A stretch of DNA of 64,000 nucleotides, taken from Dysidea avara. Its lineage: Eukaryota > Porifera > Demospongiae > Dictyoceratida > Dysideidae. Shown here piece by piece: positions 34,818-47,810 of this stretch; positions within the stretch are counted from its first letter, which is position 1; the number at the start of each line of letters is the position of its first letter. A model generated the notes under the pieces. It searched no databases. It had not been told where the DNA came from and worked only from the letters and a program-made list of their open reading frames with translations. The position numbers and the translations under genes were made by a program. The stretch spans positions 18,860,220-18,924,219 of the forward strand of contig NC_089275.1 in NCBI RefSeq assembly GCF_963678975.1. The letters are read 5' to 3'.

Positions 34818-36241
34818 CTGAAACAGTATAGCATAATGCTGAAGATGTAATAGTCATCTTTACACAGTGGGAACATACAGTAGGTCCATGAACTTGATCT
34901 GTATAGAGATAAAGGTACAGCGTTTCAAAGGACTTTGTTACAATAAGGAGTGACCACCTGACAGCCACATGACTGCCACTGTAAATACTTTGTATTGTCT
35001 GTTATGTTAAACATAAACAATTGGTTGATAATTGCAGTAAATTTGTCTGACAGTAAACAGGGTTGGTAGTTTGACTGCTAAAATGATGCCAACTTGACTG
35101 CTATTGCTGGTCTACATACTATAATATATTACCTTTACTTATCCCCTCATGTGTACAGGAAGCACCACACCTGTACGTGAGTCTGCCACACTGGCTCAAG
35201 CTGCTATTGCTACAGCACTCAGTAAAGAGCAGGATAAACAGCCACAGTGCGTTAAAAGGTCAGCTTGTAGTGATGTGTATCACTGCATTAGTTACAGTGT
35301 AGTTGTAAAATATTGTAGTGTCTATGTAATGTACTGTACGCACTTTCTTTAATTCACATGTGTGTTTTGTAGGCCTCTGGTTACTCGAAAGTCTAAAGAA
35401 GTTAGTGTATGTGACGTGTTTTATATGGTCAGATGTGTACATTAATGATTGGTCATTGTTTAGTATGATAGTATTCCTGAACTAGTTCACTTCCAGTCAG
35501 AATCAGCCTTACCTGCTACAGCCCACTGGTAATGTTTGTCGGTATGTTGGTGTACGTGTATCCATTACTAAGTTATGGGTGGATATATACTTTGTGAACT
35601 ATAGCTGCTTCCCATGTGTAAAATTGTATGACAGGCAGATCAAAGCTGAAAATGAAACAAAAATGCTTGTGGTGTGCTTTTGTTGTAGAAATTATACTAC
35701 CTGCACTATCATTCCGTTAATCCTGGTAATTACTGTGTTGCATCATAATGGCTATTGTTTCAGGTGTGAATGTTTGCTTCATTATTTTAAGGTTTAGCCT
35801 TAAAAACATATCTAGGCTTTGACATCTAACTGTAAGCAAGGCACTGTATCTTTCGAATCATCTTCCTATATTCAATTTTACACATAGTGTAATAAGTTTT
35901 AAAAATAACAACTAGATTTTAGTACAAAAGTTGCCATGAAAACAGCTTTTTTTGCTCAGAGACTGTACACTACGTTCACCCCAAGTTCAGATGTTCTGGT
36001 AACATGAAATGGAGGTAGCACAATGTAGAATTTTAACCGTTTGAGGGTCAGGATTAGTACTCTTCTGCGAAAATATTTTGTTTCATAAAGAGTCTCTCCA
36101 TTTTTATCTACAGCATGTAGAGGATACTATACTATTAAGTCTATTATATGCTATATATACCTAATTATATTGCTTGTTTATGTACGTGTACACAACCTAT
36201 CAGGGCCTCACAAAGTAGCAAGTTACCAGATGTCCCAAAAC

Positions 36242-36595
36242 TAGGGGTGAAACGAATATTAAATTTTAGGTATTCGAATATTCTTCAAATTAACGAACGA
36301 ATTAACGAATTATTCTTTAAGAATTATCTGTATAATTAGGTGCTTGAAAGGGACAAAATCACTTTGATTACTACTAAAACTTCAAATGTTAAAAAAGAAA
36401 AGTCCTTTACATGTATTATTAAGATGAAAAATTATATTTTAAAATGACAGTTTTCAGTTGTCAAAATGTTTTCAAGGTTAAATGTGTACATTATCCGATT
36501 AACAAATATTTAACGAATACCAAATATTTCTTAACGAATACGAATATTTCTTAACAAACGAATAACAAATATTCGTACTATTCATTTCAGCCTTA
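36242..36595. mobile_element. 354-bp hAT-type MITE inside a CNOT4 exon, TSD CCCAAAAC
   Basis: Ends TAGGGGTGAAACGAATA and TATTCATTTCAGCCTTA are imperfect inverted repeats. The 8-bp duplication CCCAAAAC is at 36234-36241 and 36596-36603. Removing the element and one duplication restores an uninterrupted codon run SKLPDVPKPIITQAP, so it interrupted coding sequence. Its right end supplies a plausible 3' splice site (TTCATTTCAG), in phase with the downstream exon. Confidence 0.88.
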
Positions 36596-37942
36596 CCCAA
36601 AACCCATCATCACTCAAGCACCACATACAACTGATGTTAATACCAATGATAGTAACATGACAGTGAAGAACAGTAGTGAAATAAGGAGTATAGAAGACAT
36701 GTCATCACTGAGTATACACGACAATAGTATTGTTGCTTCTTTGACTAACAGTGGAGGCTATGACCTCACTAACACTGGCCAACACAATTACTCTGCTATG
36801 TACCAAATTGTGAATGAAGAACCATCATCTATTAATAGTAACGTTATTATTGCTAGTACTGGTGATGGTATGTTAGAACGGCAAGGTAGTGGTGACTCTA
36901 ATAGCAGCAGAAATCACCAGCAATCTCAAAGTTTGGGTAAGGAGAGTGTACCAACAAGGGACAGCAGCCAATTGAAAGTCTGGTAGTAATAAGGCAACTA
37001 AAAAGTCCAAAGACAAGAAAAACACTTCAAATGTTGCAGACAAATCAAAGCAAAGCAGTGGACATGCAAGTGGTGGAGCATCTCCTATTAAACATGATAA
37101 TGTTCCTAAGCTAGTTAAAGAGAACACTGCTAAAGTGAGCACAGTTGGTGGTGATGTTCATAAGATGAAGAAAGATAATGTTGTTTTACCTACTGAGAGT
37201 GTGGTCCCTCATGAAGGACAAGTAGCTGCTATAGTGAAGACTGAGAATGTTGTGGAGCATAAGGTACCACCTACCGGAGGTGTGAAGGCACCTGACTAAA
37301 CAACCATCACACACTAATGCTGCAAATGGTAAGTTACAATTGTGTGTATGTTTGTGTGTGCGAGTGTGTGTATGTGAATGTGTGACTCTGAGTGTGCATG
37401 CGTTGCATGTGACTATGTGATAGCTTCCTTGTATGCATGTGACTTATTTTTATGCTAATTTTGTTTAAGAAATCATTGTTGAAGGCAAGTATGTTCCATT
37501 TCATATTGTTGTCTTTAATTGTAGTTCTATCACAATTAACCAGAAATCAGTACAATACTAGGTAAGTGTTTGTGCACCATCTCAAGGGTGGATTTAGGGG
37601 GGGTGCTTTGGGTGCTGAAGCACCCCCCTCCAAAATTTTACCATGTGCAAGCTAGGAAGCTTCTAGAAGTTGCAGTATAGGTGCAATCGCTCTTATACAT
37701 ATGCATGGGCAATGAAAAGATGGAAAGAGAAGGGAGAATGGCTAATCTTTACTTAGAATTACTAAGAGGGGTTCAAATGGTGTGAGACTTAATCTAAAAG
37801 CTGCTAAAAATCGAAATACTCTAATAGAACAGTGAACTACTCTAATAGAACATTCATCATAGCGTTTTTTTTCAAGAAGTTGCCAGTGTACTTTCTTGAC
37901 CTGTGCACTATCTTACCATTGCTCCAAACATCCTGCCATTGA

Positions 37943-39408
37943 TAGGCACCAGCCTATTATGCTTTTAATTTTGCCTATTATGCTATGCTGCAGTGCTCAA
38001 AATTTTAGCCTATTATGGTCATAATTATGCTCAATATTTTTGCCACAGTTCCAATGTTTTGTTACTTTCTATGATAATGATGTACCACTCTGCGTGGGCA
38101 GTTCAAAGGCACCGCCAGTGCCATAATTTGTATATTGCACTGCTGCAGACTGCAGCGAGTGCATTATAACTTATAACGCACTGGTTGTGGTTTTGTAGAC
38201 CACAACGAGTGCATTATAAGTTATAATGCACCGACCGCAGTGCAATATACAGATATTGCACTGGCTGTGGCTTTGTGCAGCATAGCACAAGTGCCGGTGG
38301 CGAAAACCACTACGACACCCCACCTAATAGGTGGAAAGACACTTCACAGATCACTTGAATTCTTTTATAGCCTGACATGTAAAGGTCGATTGTGGGCCAT
38401 AACGTCACCAATACGTATAATGTTTACAAGCAGCCAATGGAGATCGAAAAAGCCAACGCGGGTGGCCACAACTCTAGTCTACATATATATAAACGTACTT
38501 ATACACCTTACTAGTCTGGTGCCATCTTAGCCCAGATTAAACTGTAGTCCACTTCGACAATGACTCAATTAAACAAATATATTCTAAATAATACTAACCT
38601 TTACGTTTGATTGTGGGAACCAGTTTTGTCATGCCACCAGATTCGAGTTTAGCCAGTGTAAATAGTAAGAATTACGTACGTAGACTAGTATCGTTTAGTA
38701 GTTAGGTTTAGTTTACTTAAACCGTCTATTTAGCTGCTTTTTTTCGCTCGAGAGAATCACTATGGTGATTAGTCTGGTGCTTAGTCTATATGGTACACTG
38801 GTATGCTGAGCACTACATGATGAGAGTCGAACAGCGAATGCAGGTCAGTGATATAACCCATAGCGTACTAGCTTTCAATATCTCAGGTGGCTGCAGTACT
38901 ACAGGGGGGACGTCATCGCAACGTCTGGCTTGGTTACCCACAATCGATGTTAGAAACCTGGCCTTTATAAGTGTTACAGCTGTCTTGTGAGACTCTCCCC
39001 ACCTATTAGGTGAGTGGTACATAACAGTTATACAACGTGCACTCGTACTCTGCCTGTATAAACGCACTTTCCTTCGGGCCTGACGGCCCTCAGGCTCATG
39101 CGTTTATATCAGGCAGAGCACTCGTGGCCGTTGTATAACTATATAATAAACTTTGGCTTATTAACAACTGGTTAAATGTAGCCTATAAAGTACTTGTTGA
39201 GCATTAAGAATTTGGCTATGTTGTAAACTATCATAACAGTGGTGTCAGATAACTACTTAATACCATATCAGTGGCATCGACTGTTCTATTATTGTAAGTC
39301 AACCTTTTTCTGTAGCATGCATATTTGCTTACAGTATGACAATTATTCTGCCTATTATGCTGTACCTATTATGCACAAAATTATGCCAGCATAATAGGCT
39401 GGTGCCTA
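37943..39408. mobile_element. Element with TAGGCACCAGCCTATTATG ends
   Basis: TAGGCACCAGCCTATTATGC at the left is the mirror of the right end at 39389-39408. CTGCCAT occurs on both sides but not flush with the ends. The ends resemble the hAT MITE at 6676-7092 (TAGGGACCCACCTATTATG), so they may be relatives. The interior holds GTGCATTATAACTTATAA inverted blocks (38090-38260) and a large hairpin at 39027-39139. Confidence 0.65.
39027..39139. repeat. Long hairpin with 40-bp arms and CG-rich loop
   Basis: The left arm from GTTATACAACGTGCACTCG (39027) and the right arm ending GTTGTATAAC (39139) pair almost throughout about 40 bp. The loop GGGCCTGACGGCCCTCAGGC is itself self-complementary. The GC-rich loop contrasts with the AT-rich setting. 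Confidence 0.75.
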
Positions 39409-40907
39409 CTGCCATATACTAATCATTTTCTGAGAACAACTTCTGTCAAATAGCTTAATATTATAGTGGGTATTTTCAGTTGTTGCTACATTTATGCTTA
39501 GGTTGACATGCTTAAGTAAAACAGTTAATTTCTTAACATGTATACAGTTAACAAGGCTGTAGTAGCTATCTGAGAACTGTTTGATTTTGCTTTATCAGTA
39601 CCAAAGTTCCATGCTGCATGCATTTATCTGAATCTATAGCATCAATTGAAGCTAATAAAACTTAATGTCATACAGGGTTTGCACTCCCAAACCCCTTGAA
39701 GCTCAACTTCATAAGCTCAAATGATACCAAATGCTGTCACGTTATAAGGGGTTAGTTGTGGCCAAAAACTAGTTGTATATGTAAGTGACTTTGGGCTCTG
39801 GTTATTATGGTGATGGAGCAATATAGTTGTAAAAAGTCGGATTGAAATAGTAACAGAACAGTCTGTGACTATATAATTATATGTACTACAAAGTTGAAGT
39901 TATTATTGTGTGCATTTTAAATCTCTATACAGTGACCTTAAGATCCAATCCTTTGTATGTTTTTGACAATCCACTATTATGTATTGCCTTATAATCCAAT
40001 AGTTTTTAATAGTGAGTTCTGTTTTTCTAACATTGCTTACAACTGAACTCATCCATCTTGTACCCCCACAATCTTTCAGTACAATAGAGTATTTGGTTGA
40101 AAATAGCTTCCAGATTCAATCTTGTGATGACTATATTCCAAAAATTTCCAGAGGGAGCATCACCCTAGACTCCCCTAGCTGGAAAATAGTATGTATGCGT
40201 ACTCTACACACTACATGGTGAGTGTATACTTGCCCCCTCAAGCCCTCTCTTCATTGTTACTGTTTGGATGTTATAGCTATAGTTTGAGCCATGAGACTGT
40301 AAAGCACACTAGTTATGCCTTAAGCCAAGCAATACACTAAATTTAGTGATCTTGTATATTGATGGATTTACCATATAAATTTTATTAATTTGTGAATTAA
40401 TGTAATCAGTTAATTAGCAAAAAACCAAACTCTAAAATTGCTAAATTTAACGTACCACTAAATTAAGGTATTTCAAACACAAAATTAATGGCAAGTATTG
40501 ATCATGCATGTGTAGCTGCATCCATCTCCTTCCTGTTCTTTATGTAAAGAATATATTTTAGTTACTGGCTGTGCCCTTATATGACAGCTATTCTGGAATA
40601 ATGGTGTCATTTCATCATTATTACACTTAGGTGACTCACAATGCTCTCCAAACATTATGAATCACTTAAACAAAGTGGCTCAGTCAAAAACATTGCCAAA
40701 TTTTAATACTGAATAGGCTAAATTTGCAAAATGTTTCTGTGGGGGCATGCCCCCAGACCCCCCTAGACACTATATTATATAGCTAGCCAGTTGTCACTCT
40801 TCTTAGCCAACCAGCCATGATGTTAGCACCCCCCCCCCTTCTGAAATCCTAGATCCGCCCATGCATCTCCACATTGTAAATTGTTATTGCAATTTGTGTA
40901 TACTGTA

Positions 40908-42806
40908 CAGTGGTGTAGGAAGCTGGGTACTTGGGCACCCTTAATATTTCTAACCATGCACACTGATACTTCCTTTTCTAACTTGTCAGTGATTCCATCT
41001 TCTGAAAACGTGATTCTGTCCATTACGGCTCTGCAGCTTGACTGTAGCAAACGCTTGCAGCGAGTTCTTGCATGGAAAATAAGCAGTGTTTATTCTAGGA
41101 TTTCTCCTTTGGGGGGAATCAGGAATTTGGGGGGTGACCAGGTGAAAGTCTGTTATATAGTTATCCAAGTTCACAACTACATAGCTATATAAAACAGTTG
41201 AAATAGTTTCCAAACACGGCTGTGTCATGAGTGTTGATTTTTGTGATTGGGTGAAGCCAGATCCTATGGTTGGCAGAGCTTTATGCATGAGTGTAGTAGT
41301 GATCACATAATGCTAGGACAATGATGTGCACCTCATGTACACTGTACATATTCTATTATTAATAATGCACTGCATATCAAGTGTTGAATCTTTACAATTT
41401 GTGTGAGATCATGGTCAATATTGACTATCATTGTATGTATGATACCACAAAGCACTAGCAAATTACAAGATCTGCATGTGTGGATGCCTTCCAAGAAATA
41501 ATACAAAACTTGAAATTGAATATTAGGACGTTTTCATGGTTACAGTAAAACAAGAAAGTTTTTAAAAATCAGGTTTTCTAAGATTAAATCTGGGGGTATT
41601 TGTGGTGGCTGTGCATGCCATTTTGAAAGTAGAATTTTTTACAAATTACACTTTCTGAGATTGTATTTAAGGATAATTTTGAGAGTTAAGGATGGTATGG
41701 GTAAACTTGAGCTCTCTCAGGTATTCAATAGCCATCACTATATGCATGAATTTTTGTTAGCTGTATACTAGGAGGACTTTAAAAATTAATTGAATCTGAG
41801 AGCACTTCAATGTTGCATTCACAATTTTTACCTGGAAAAATTTTACGTATTAACTATGCTGAGATTGAATCTGAGAGCATTTTTGATAAGTTTTGTGTAT
41901 CATTTAAAAGCCAGCTTAACCTAAGTTTAGTGTAGTATAGTTACTCACAATTTTAGGGGGTGAGTCTGAGATTTTAGGGGGGGGGAAGTTCCCCCCTAAC
42001 AGCCCTAGAATAAACACTGAAAATAAGTTCTACCCATTTAATTAAGTCTGACTTCTAAAAATAACTCCATAGATTACGAGTTACTATATTTAAATCTGAA
42101 AAACGGAGATGTGCCTGTCCAAAACAAATGGTGCCACTTTGTTGTCACATCAAAATAATGATAGTTTGGAGTTGGCCTGTATACAGACCTCGTGAAGTGG
42201 CCAGTACTGAAGACGACTAGCTGTTTAGCAACTTTATTTCAGTAGGTAATGCCGGATAATCATTGCTTGAATTTATTGGGATACAACTACGACGAAGGAA
42301 TCAAGTAAACAATGCAAGAGAAGTCTTTAGGACCACTCAGCAGGTTGTGGTAGAGCTACGTAGTGGCTGGTTACAGGAAACGGTGCCCCTACTGTGTCAC
42401 AGTCTGAGTGGTTGAACCTGTGTCATGATGATTTTGTGATCACAGAGTGATCAAGACACATTTCAACACAAGTACAAGTCAGTACAAGAAATCTATCAGT
42501 TTGTTATAGTGTTGCATAGATTCTTCATCTCATGTGAGGGTTGTATGGCAAGTGATGCTGAAGTCCCACAATCAATACATACATCGTAGCTAAAGAGTAG
42601 CGTGGAGCGATTGTAGGCTAAAATGACTGATAAGCTAGCTATATTCTGTATGCATACAGATAGAGTTAGCAACTGTATCTACCCATGCCATGCACTTGAA
42701 AACAGCAATTTGATGAATGCACGTATGAACCCCCACAGGCTGTTCACTGGACTAGATGTGGTACTGTATAGGGCACCCATAAATTAAATATCTTCCTACG
42801 CCCCTG
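40908..42806. mobile_element. 1.9 kb element, ends CAGTGGTGTAGGAAG, TSD CTGTA
   Basis: CAGTGGTGTAGGAAG at the left and CTTCCTACGCCCCTG at the right are inverted repeats, with CTGTA at 40903-40907 and 42807-42811. It lies next to the 3.3 kb element in the same intron. No protein is recognised. An internal G-run and C-run pair near 41100 and 41980. Confidence 0.72.
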
Positions 42807-43816
42807 CTGTATATTATTGTACACTATCGTACACTACACACTGAATTATATCTACATTGTATTACTATATTCTATGTACACAGTTATGGACTGAACTGGC
42901 CTGACCTCAGTACACGAAATGATGATGATGATCGAGTTAGGTCAGTATTTGTATCATTAATTTCACAGTTCACAGTGTAATTACAATAGGGTTTGATCCA
43001 TGGAGTATATCATCAAAAGGATTTGAGGACATGTTAACATCACAACCTGTCACTTCTGTTTATAGTCAGCCTCCTCCTCCTCCTCCTCCTGTGGTTGATA
43101 CCATGAAGACTGAAAGTGAGTAATAGGCTGTGAGATATGTCAATATATTTGAGTGCATCACTATCTATCGTGCACGACACTGTGTCTGTACTACTTTTGC
43201 ATGGACTTGTGCACACATGACCACACTAAAGCATATCCACAGAGATGCACTCTCAGCCACACATTGACACTAGGGTTAAAACCAAATCAACATTACTAAC
43301 CGATTAGTAATCTAGATTTGAAACGGTTTTATTAGAACAGTGGCAATTTGGGTACTTGTATAACAAATTTATAAATGCTTTTTCTTTGTGAGAAAAGGTA
43401 TAATGGTAAAAAGTTGGATGTCATGTTATTCGCCTGCTCAAGAGGCATTCGAAAATCTTTGTTTTGATGCAGTATGCCAAACGAATCTCTGAGTCATGTG
43501 CATTTGTTTGTGTCACATTGAAGCAATTGTATACAATCAATCTTTCTTCATTGATTTCGTCCCTGTATGTAGTGAAGAAAGGTGATGCAAGGAAAAACTT
43601 ACCCAGCAATGAATTTCCCTATTCATGGTGAACATGATGCAAGTTGCAACTCTGTATATCATTGTGTTCTTAAGTGCCTGTAATTTATTTTCCCGATATT
43701 TGCTTTACAAATCGATCTTTCTATTTGTAGGACTATAAGTTATTGGCATACAAGGCTGGAAGAGTAGGGACCACAAAGGAGTAGGTGTGGCCCACGAAAT
43801 AACATCACCCAAAAAC

Positions 43817-44247
43817 TAGGGCTGAGCGATACTACCGTTTTAGCGATATATCGCGATATTTTGAAAGTATCGATATCGCGATATTTTGTTATTAACTATC
43901 GTGATACCATGCCTGTTCATTACTGTCATTAAAAATCCATTTGTTATGCAGTACTAGGCTAAGAATCCTTGTAAATGATAAAGTCCACCCATCTGGTTTC
44001 CCCTGCAGAGAGGTGTGAACACCATAACAACCTCAAAGCATGTATTACAATAACTGTTACTGTAAACAAGGATGATAGTGGCTAGTTTGTTATCACCTAT
44101 AAGGACTTCCTGCAGGAATGCTGAGCAATATGTTATGTAGCACCAGCTATGATTGACTTATTTGTAAGTATCGTGAACTATTCAGTATCGTGAATAGTGG
44201 GTTTAGTATCGATCATGATACTAAAATGGCAGTATCGCTCAGCCCTA
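43817..44247. mobile_element. hAT-type MITE, ends TAGGGCTGAGCGATA, TSD CCAAAAAC
   Basis: TAGGGCTGAGCGATACTACC and its mirror end at 44247, with CCAAAAAC on both sides (43809-43816, 44248-44255). The body is a long inverted repeat rich in CGATATCG. It is related in end sequence to the MITEs at 50965 and 60920. Confidence 0.88.
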
Positions 44248-44255
44248 CCAAAAAC

Positions 44256-44765
44256 CAACCTTGATTTTCCCTGAAAACAATGAGGCAGTATTGGTTAGGT
44301 AAAACTAAACCCAAACAAGTCTTCATATTGACCCGAAATGTTTTCAACAAGTTACTATGGAATTTTGAAAGGAAAAATTATTTAACGGAATTTTCTACTG
44401 ACTGACTGAGAAACTGACTGATGCCTTCAGACAAGCGTAACTCAACAACGGCTAAGGCTACGGGCTTGATTTTTTTACCGTTCGACATCGCTTCAGCCCG
44501 AGAGGTGCCTTTTTGGCATACTGCAGTACATACAATACATTCTTCATTGACTTACCAGAGTCCTCCTTTGTGTCCCATTCATCTTTGCTGACAGCGAAAA
44601 GTGTCGATTTGGCGGTAGAACGTGATGAGCTTCCCTTGATTGTAGAGGTGCTTTTCGAACAGTTCTTGATTCGAAATGCTGTGTAACAGGTTGAACATAC
44701 GTAGTTGACAACAGATACTTCACTTTTTAGATGATTATTGATATATCTGGGGCACACGGTGCCAT
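44256..44765 (-). repeat. Dispersed repeat, family member 1
   Basis: Matches 47090-47810 along several hundred bases, for instance around GGCTTGATTTTTTTACCG and TTGGCATACTGCAGTACATA. Minus-strand frames retain weak similarity to each other (YVLQYAKK and YVLQYAKG), suggesting an old coding or conserved element. The function is unknown. Confidence 0.6.
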
Positions 44766-44846
44766 TTCAGATGCGGTATGCGTGGGTTCATTAGTCATAA
44801 TAATTAATTGCAAAAAAGCTAACAAACAAGTACACACAAAAAATCG

Positions 44847-45105
44847 GATTTTTCAACTAGAGCAGGGACCATAGCACTTCGATAAAAAGTACTGAAACAA
44901 GCTTGAGTAGTGCATGATATTAAATCACAGTAAAACAATAAGAAGTGTTATATCCCTACTGTGCATTTCCTTTATGGTATCTTGAGCACAGTAGGGGTAC
45001 AACATTTCTTATTGTTTTACTGTGATTTAATATCGTGCACTATTCCAGCTTGTTTCAGTACTTTTTATCAATGTGTTATGGTCCCTGCTCTAATTGAAAA
45101 TTCCA
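44847..45105. mobile_element. Foldback element with about 100-bp arms
   Basis: TTTCAACTAGAGCAGGGACC on the left is mirrored by GGTCCCTGCTCTAATTGAAA on the right, and pairing continues inwards to about 44945/44990. No gene is present. It lies in a CNOT4 intron. Confidence 0.8.
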
Positions 45106-45169
45106 AGATGTTTTGTGTGCTTGTACGTTTAGCTATGGATAACAATTTGGGTCAAACCCAGTTGACCTG

Positions 45170-45657
45170 AAGACAACATTACACTCTCTCCTCCCTCACA
45201 CATGCACACGCGCGCGCGCACACACACACACACACACAAAAGCCAGCCATCACGCCTACCCAGTGAACCAACACTAGGACACCTGTGCGGTACTCGTGTG
45301 ATAGGAGTCAGCACGTACAAAGCAAGGCCTCTGGTAGCCCTGCAAAACACAGCTATTGCTACTCTGTGAACCACCGCTGGGATGCCTGTGTACCACTCAG
45401 GCACTTGAGTCTAGTGCAGGCGAATCCTCCTGGGGTAGGACTAGTCACCTGCAGGACGACCATCCATCCAGGTCTCATGGAGAGAAGTTGTGGAGCTTTG
45501 TTGTGGAGCTTTGAAAGCTCCACAACAACCTCTAAGCAGGACAAGGACTGTTGGCATTTGCTTCCCCAGTTTATACCAGGAACCCATTGGTATTACAGCT
45601 GTGTGGGCTGCTTCCCTAGTTAACACCAGGTCACCACGTCCCCATTTAACAGCTGGG
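45170..45657. other. GC-richer noncoding stretch bounded by CA repeats
   Basis: Base composition differs from the surrounding intron. A 16-bp inverted repeat around GTTGTGGAGCTTT and AAAGCTCCACAAC (45504-45530) is present. No protein or SINE family is recognised. Confidence 0.4.
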
Positions 45658-45658
45658 A

Positions 45659-45669
45659 CACACACACAT

Positions 45670-45735
<66 letters not shown>

Positions 45736-45750
45736 ACACGCGCGCACGTG
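45659..45750. repeat. (AC)n microsatellite
   Basis: Long CA/AC run followed by CGCG-containing variants, directly upstream of a CNOT4 exon. Cys/Val-rich minus-strand frames across it are repeat artefacts. Confidence 0.95.
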
Positions 45751-47089
45751 CACACGCATTACTCACTATACACACATATACACACATGTACATAAGCAAA
45801 CACACAGCATTCATTAAATGTATAGTTTTCCAGGACACAGTCAACCATTGTCCAGCACATTTGTAGATCCACAGAGACAAGCGGCTGCAGCATATGTCAA
45901 CTATGGTCCCATCACCAATGATCAACTTCATCAGTTACAATATCATGGCATACCCATCCATCAGCAACAACACTCCCCTCGCAGTCATCCTCCAACAACT
46001 GTAAGTGTTGTATGGCTAGCTAGGAGTGTATTATTGTGTGTGCCATTGTGGTGGATTACCCAAAGTGTGATATCAAAGGTGGTGGTCACAATGACAAAGT
46101 GACAATATCAATGTAGTAATTTTTTGACCACCGAATTTGATATCACATTCTTCACACAAGCCTTTTATTAACCCTTTGAAATGCATATCGGCCACTACAC
46201 ATGGTTGTAAACAAAGTGCTATAAGTTTTGCCTATGTATGGCTACACAATCAATGTCGTTTTACTGATGATGTAACAAACCTTAATATGATACCTAGGGA
46301 ATTACCCTACAATAAAAGTATGAGGACCAAAACAGGACATGGAAATTAATTTCAGTTTATCAGCAAACAAATTTTTTATATTTAAACTTTTCAAAAATGA
46401 TTTGTAACTCATTGCCAGTTAATCCGATTCACTACAAATAACCATTGGCCGCTTTGACATTCAGTAGCGAGTAAGGTCAGCTCATGTGATCCAGACTATG
46501 ATTACAAAGCATGAAATACGCTGCTATAATAAAACCAGTCACTGTTCATTGCTTTATAACCAAGTAATCCCCTGTTGGTACAGTGGCCAGGTTATTTATC
46601 CTTCTAATATCCCAATGAATAAGGTTTCTTTTGATATCTGCTTTAGGCAGGCCAAGCTACTTGGCCATATAAGACCTGTTTTGTATAGACGCACTTTCCT
46701 CTAAATGTTTATACATCTTCAAGGGTTAAGGCTGGTTTGTTTTTATTAAATGCTTACAAGCTAGGTACTTGATGTTGCAATGAGATTTAAAGAGCATGAA
46801 AATCATAATCTTACACTTGTCAGCTACATACCCACATGCTATTTTGGGTTGCACAACACATCACATTGCTTTATAAGGATAGGTTTGTGTATGTATAGGC
46901 TCTACAGGGAGCTTGCATTCTTATTAAATGTACATTGTTTTCTTTGATTTTCCATTTCAGTCTAACAATAACACAATGGAGAACCAGTTACGTGCTCTCC
47001 TACCTGGGATTAACATCAGTATTGACTGTAAGTACATGTTATGTAATGTTAGGGATCATGGAGGTTAGGGTTTTTATGGCCAAAAATAT

Positions 47090-47810
47090 CACCCAAAAAC
47101 CAGCTTCATAATATCATCCTGGCACCTTGGCAGTATTTGTTAGGTATAACCAAGCCCAGAAGTGCCTTCAGGATGACCCTAAATGCTTCTAATAGATTAT
47201 TACAAAATTTTAAAATTTTTTATTCAATTGAATTTTCTACTGATTAACTATCTTCCTGCCTGATTCCTTTAGGCAAGTGTGACTCGATAACAACTAAAGC
47301 TACAGGCTTGATTTTTTCACTGTTCAACATTGCTCTGTCCCGAGATGTGCCTTTGGCATACTGCAGTACATACAGTGCACACAACATGGACTTTGTCCTT
47401 CTTTGTGACCCATCTCTTTTTGCTGACAGCCCTAGGTGTTGATTCACAGTAGTGTGATGCTGTAAATGTGAATCATCCGTATTTTCCATGGTGACTGGAT
47501 TGATTGCAGAGGAGCTTCTAATACTGTTCTTTGTTTGTAATGCTGTGTAATGGGCTGAAAATAGGTGAAAGCGACCACTTCACTTTTGAGCCAGTACTTG
47601 ATAGTTGGAACATGTGAATTGCCCGTATTTTTTGTGGTGATTGGATTGATTGCCAAGGTGTTTCCCCTACTGTTCTTCATTTGTAGTGTTGTATAATGGG
47701 CTGAAAGCAAAGCGTAGTGGCCACTTAAATTTCGAGTCAGTAATTAATAACTAGGGTGTGTGTTCAGATGTAAACTTTATCTCTGGCGCCATCCTTCCTT
47801 GTGATGTGGT
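47090..47810 (-). repeat. Dispersed repeat, family member 2
   Basis: Sister of 44256-44765, in a later CNOT4 intron. It has an internal duplication: the block around GTGAATTGCCCGTATTTT and GTGAATCATCCGTATTTT occurs twice. Confidence 0.6.

Larger units (their letters stand above)
37583..40863. mobile_element. 3.3 kb composite, ends CAAGGGTGGATTTAGG, TSD CATCT
   Basis: The left end CAAGGGTGGATTTAGG pairs with the right end CCTAGATCCGCCCATG read in reverse. CATCT lies at 37578-37582 and 40864-40868. It sits in the large CNOT4 intron and contains a second inverted-repeat element (37943-39408), CTCTATTAGAG motifs (37807-37852) and no recognised protein. Confidence 0.7.

Noticed and set aside
38240-39067. 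Several 60-100 codon frames in the large CNOT4 intron
   Set aside because: They lie in transposon repeats and hairpins, lack motifs and differ in both strands equally.
45441-45931. Cys/Val-rich minus-strand open frames
   Set aside because: They are translations of the (AC)n microsatellite.
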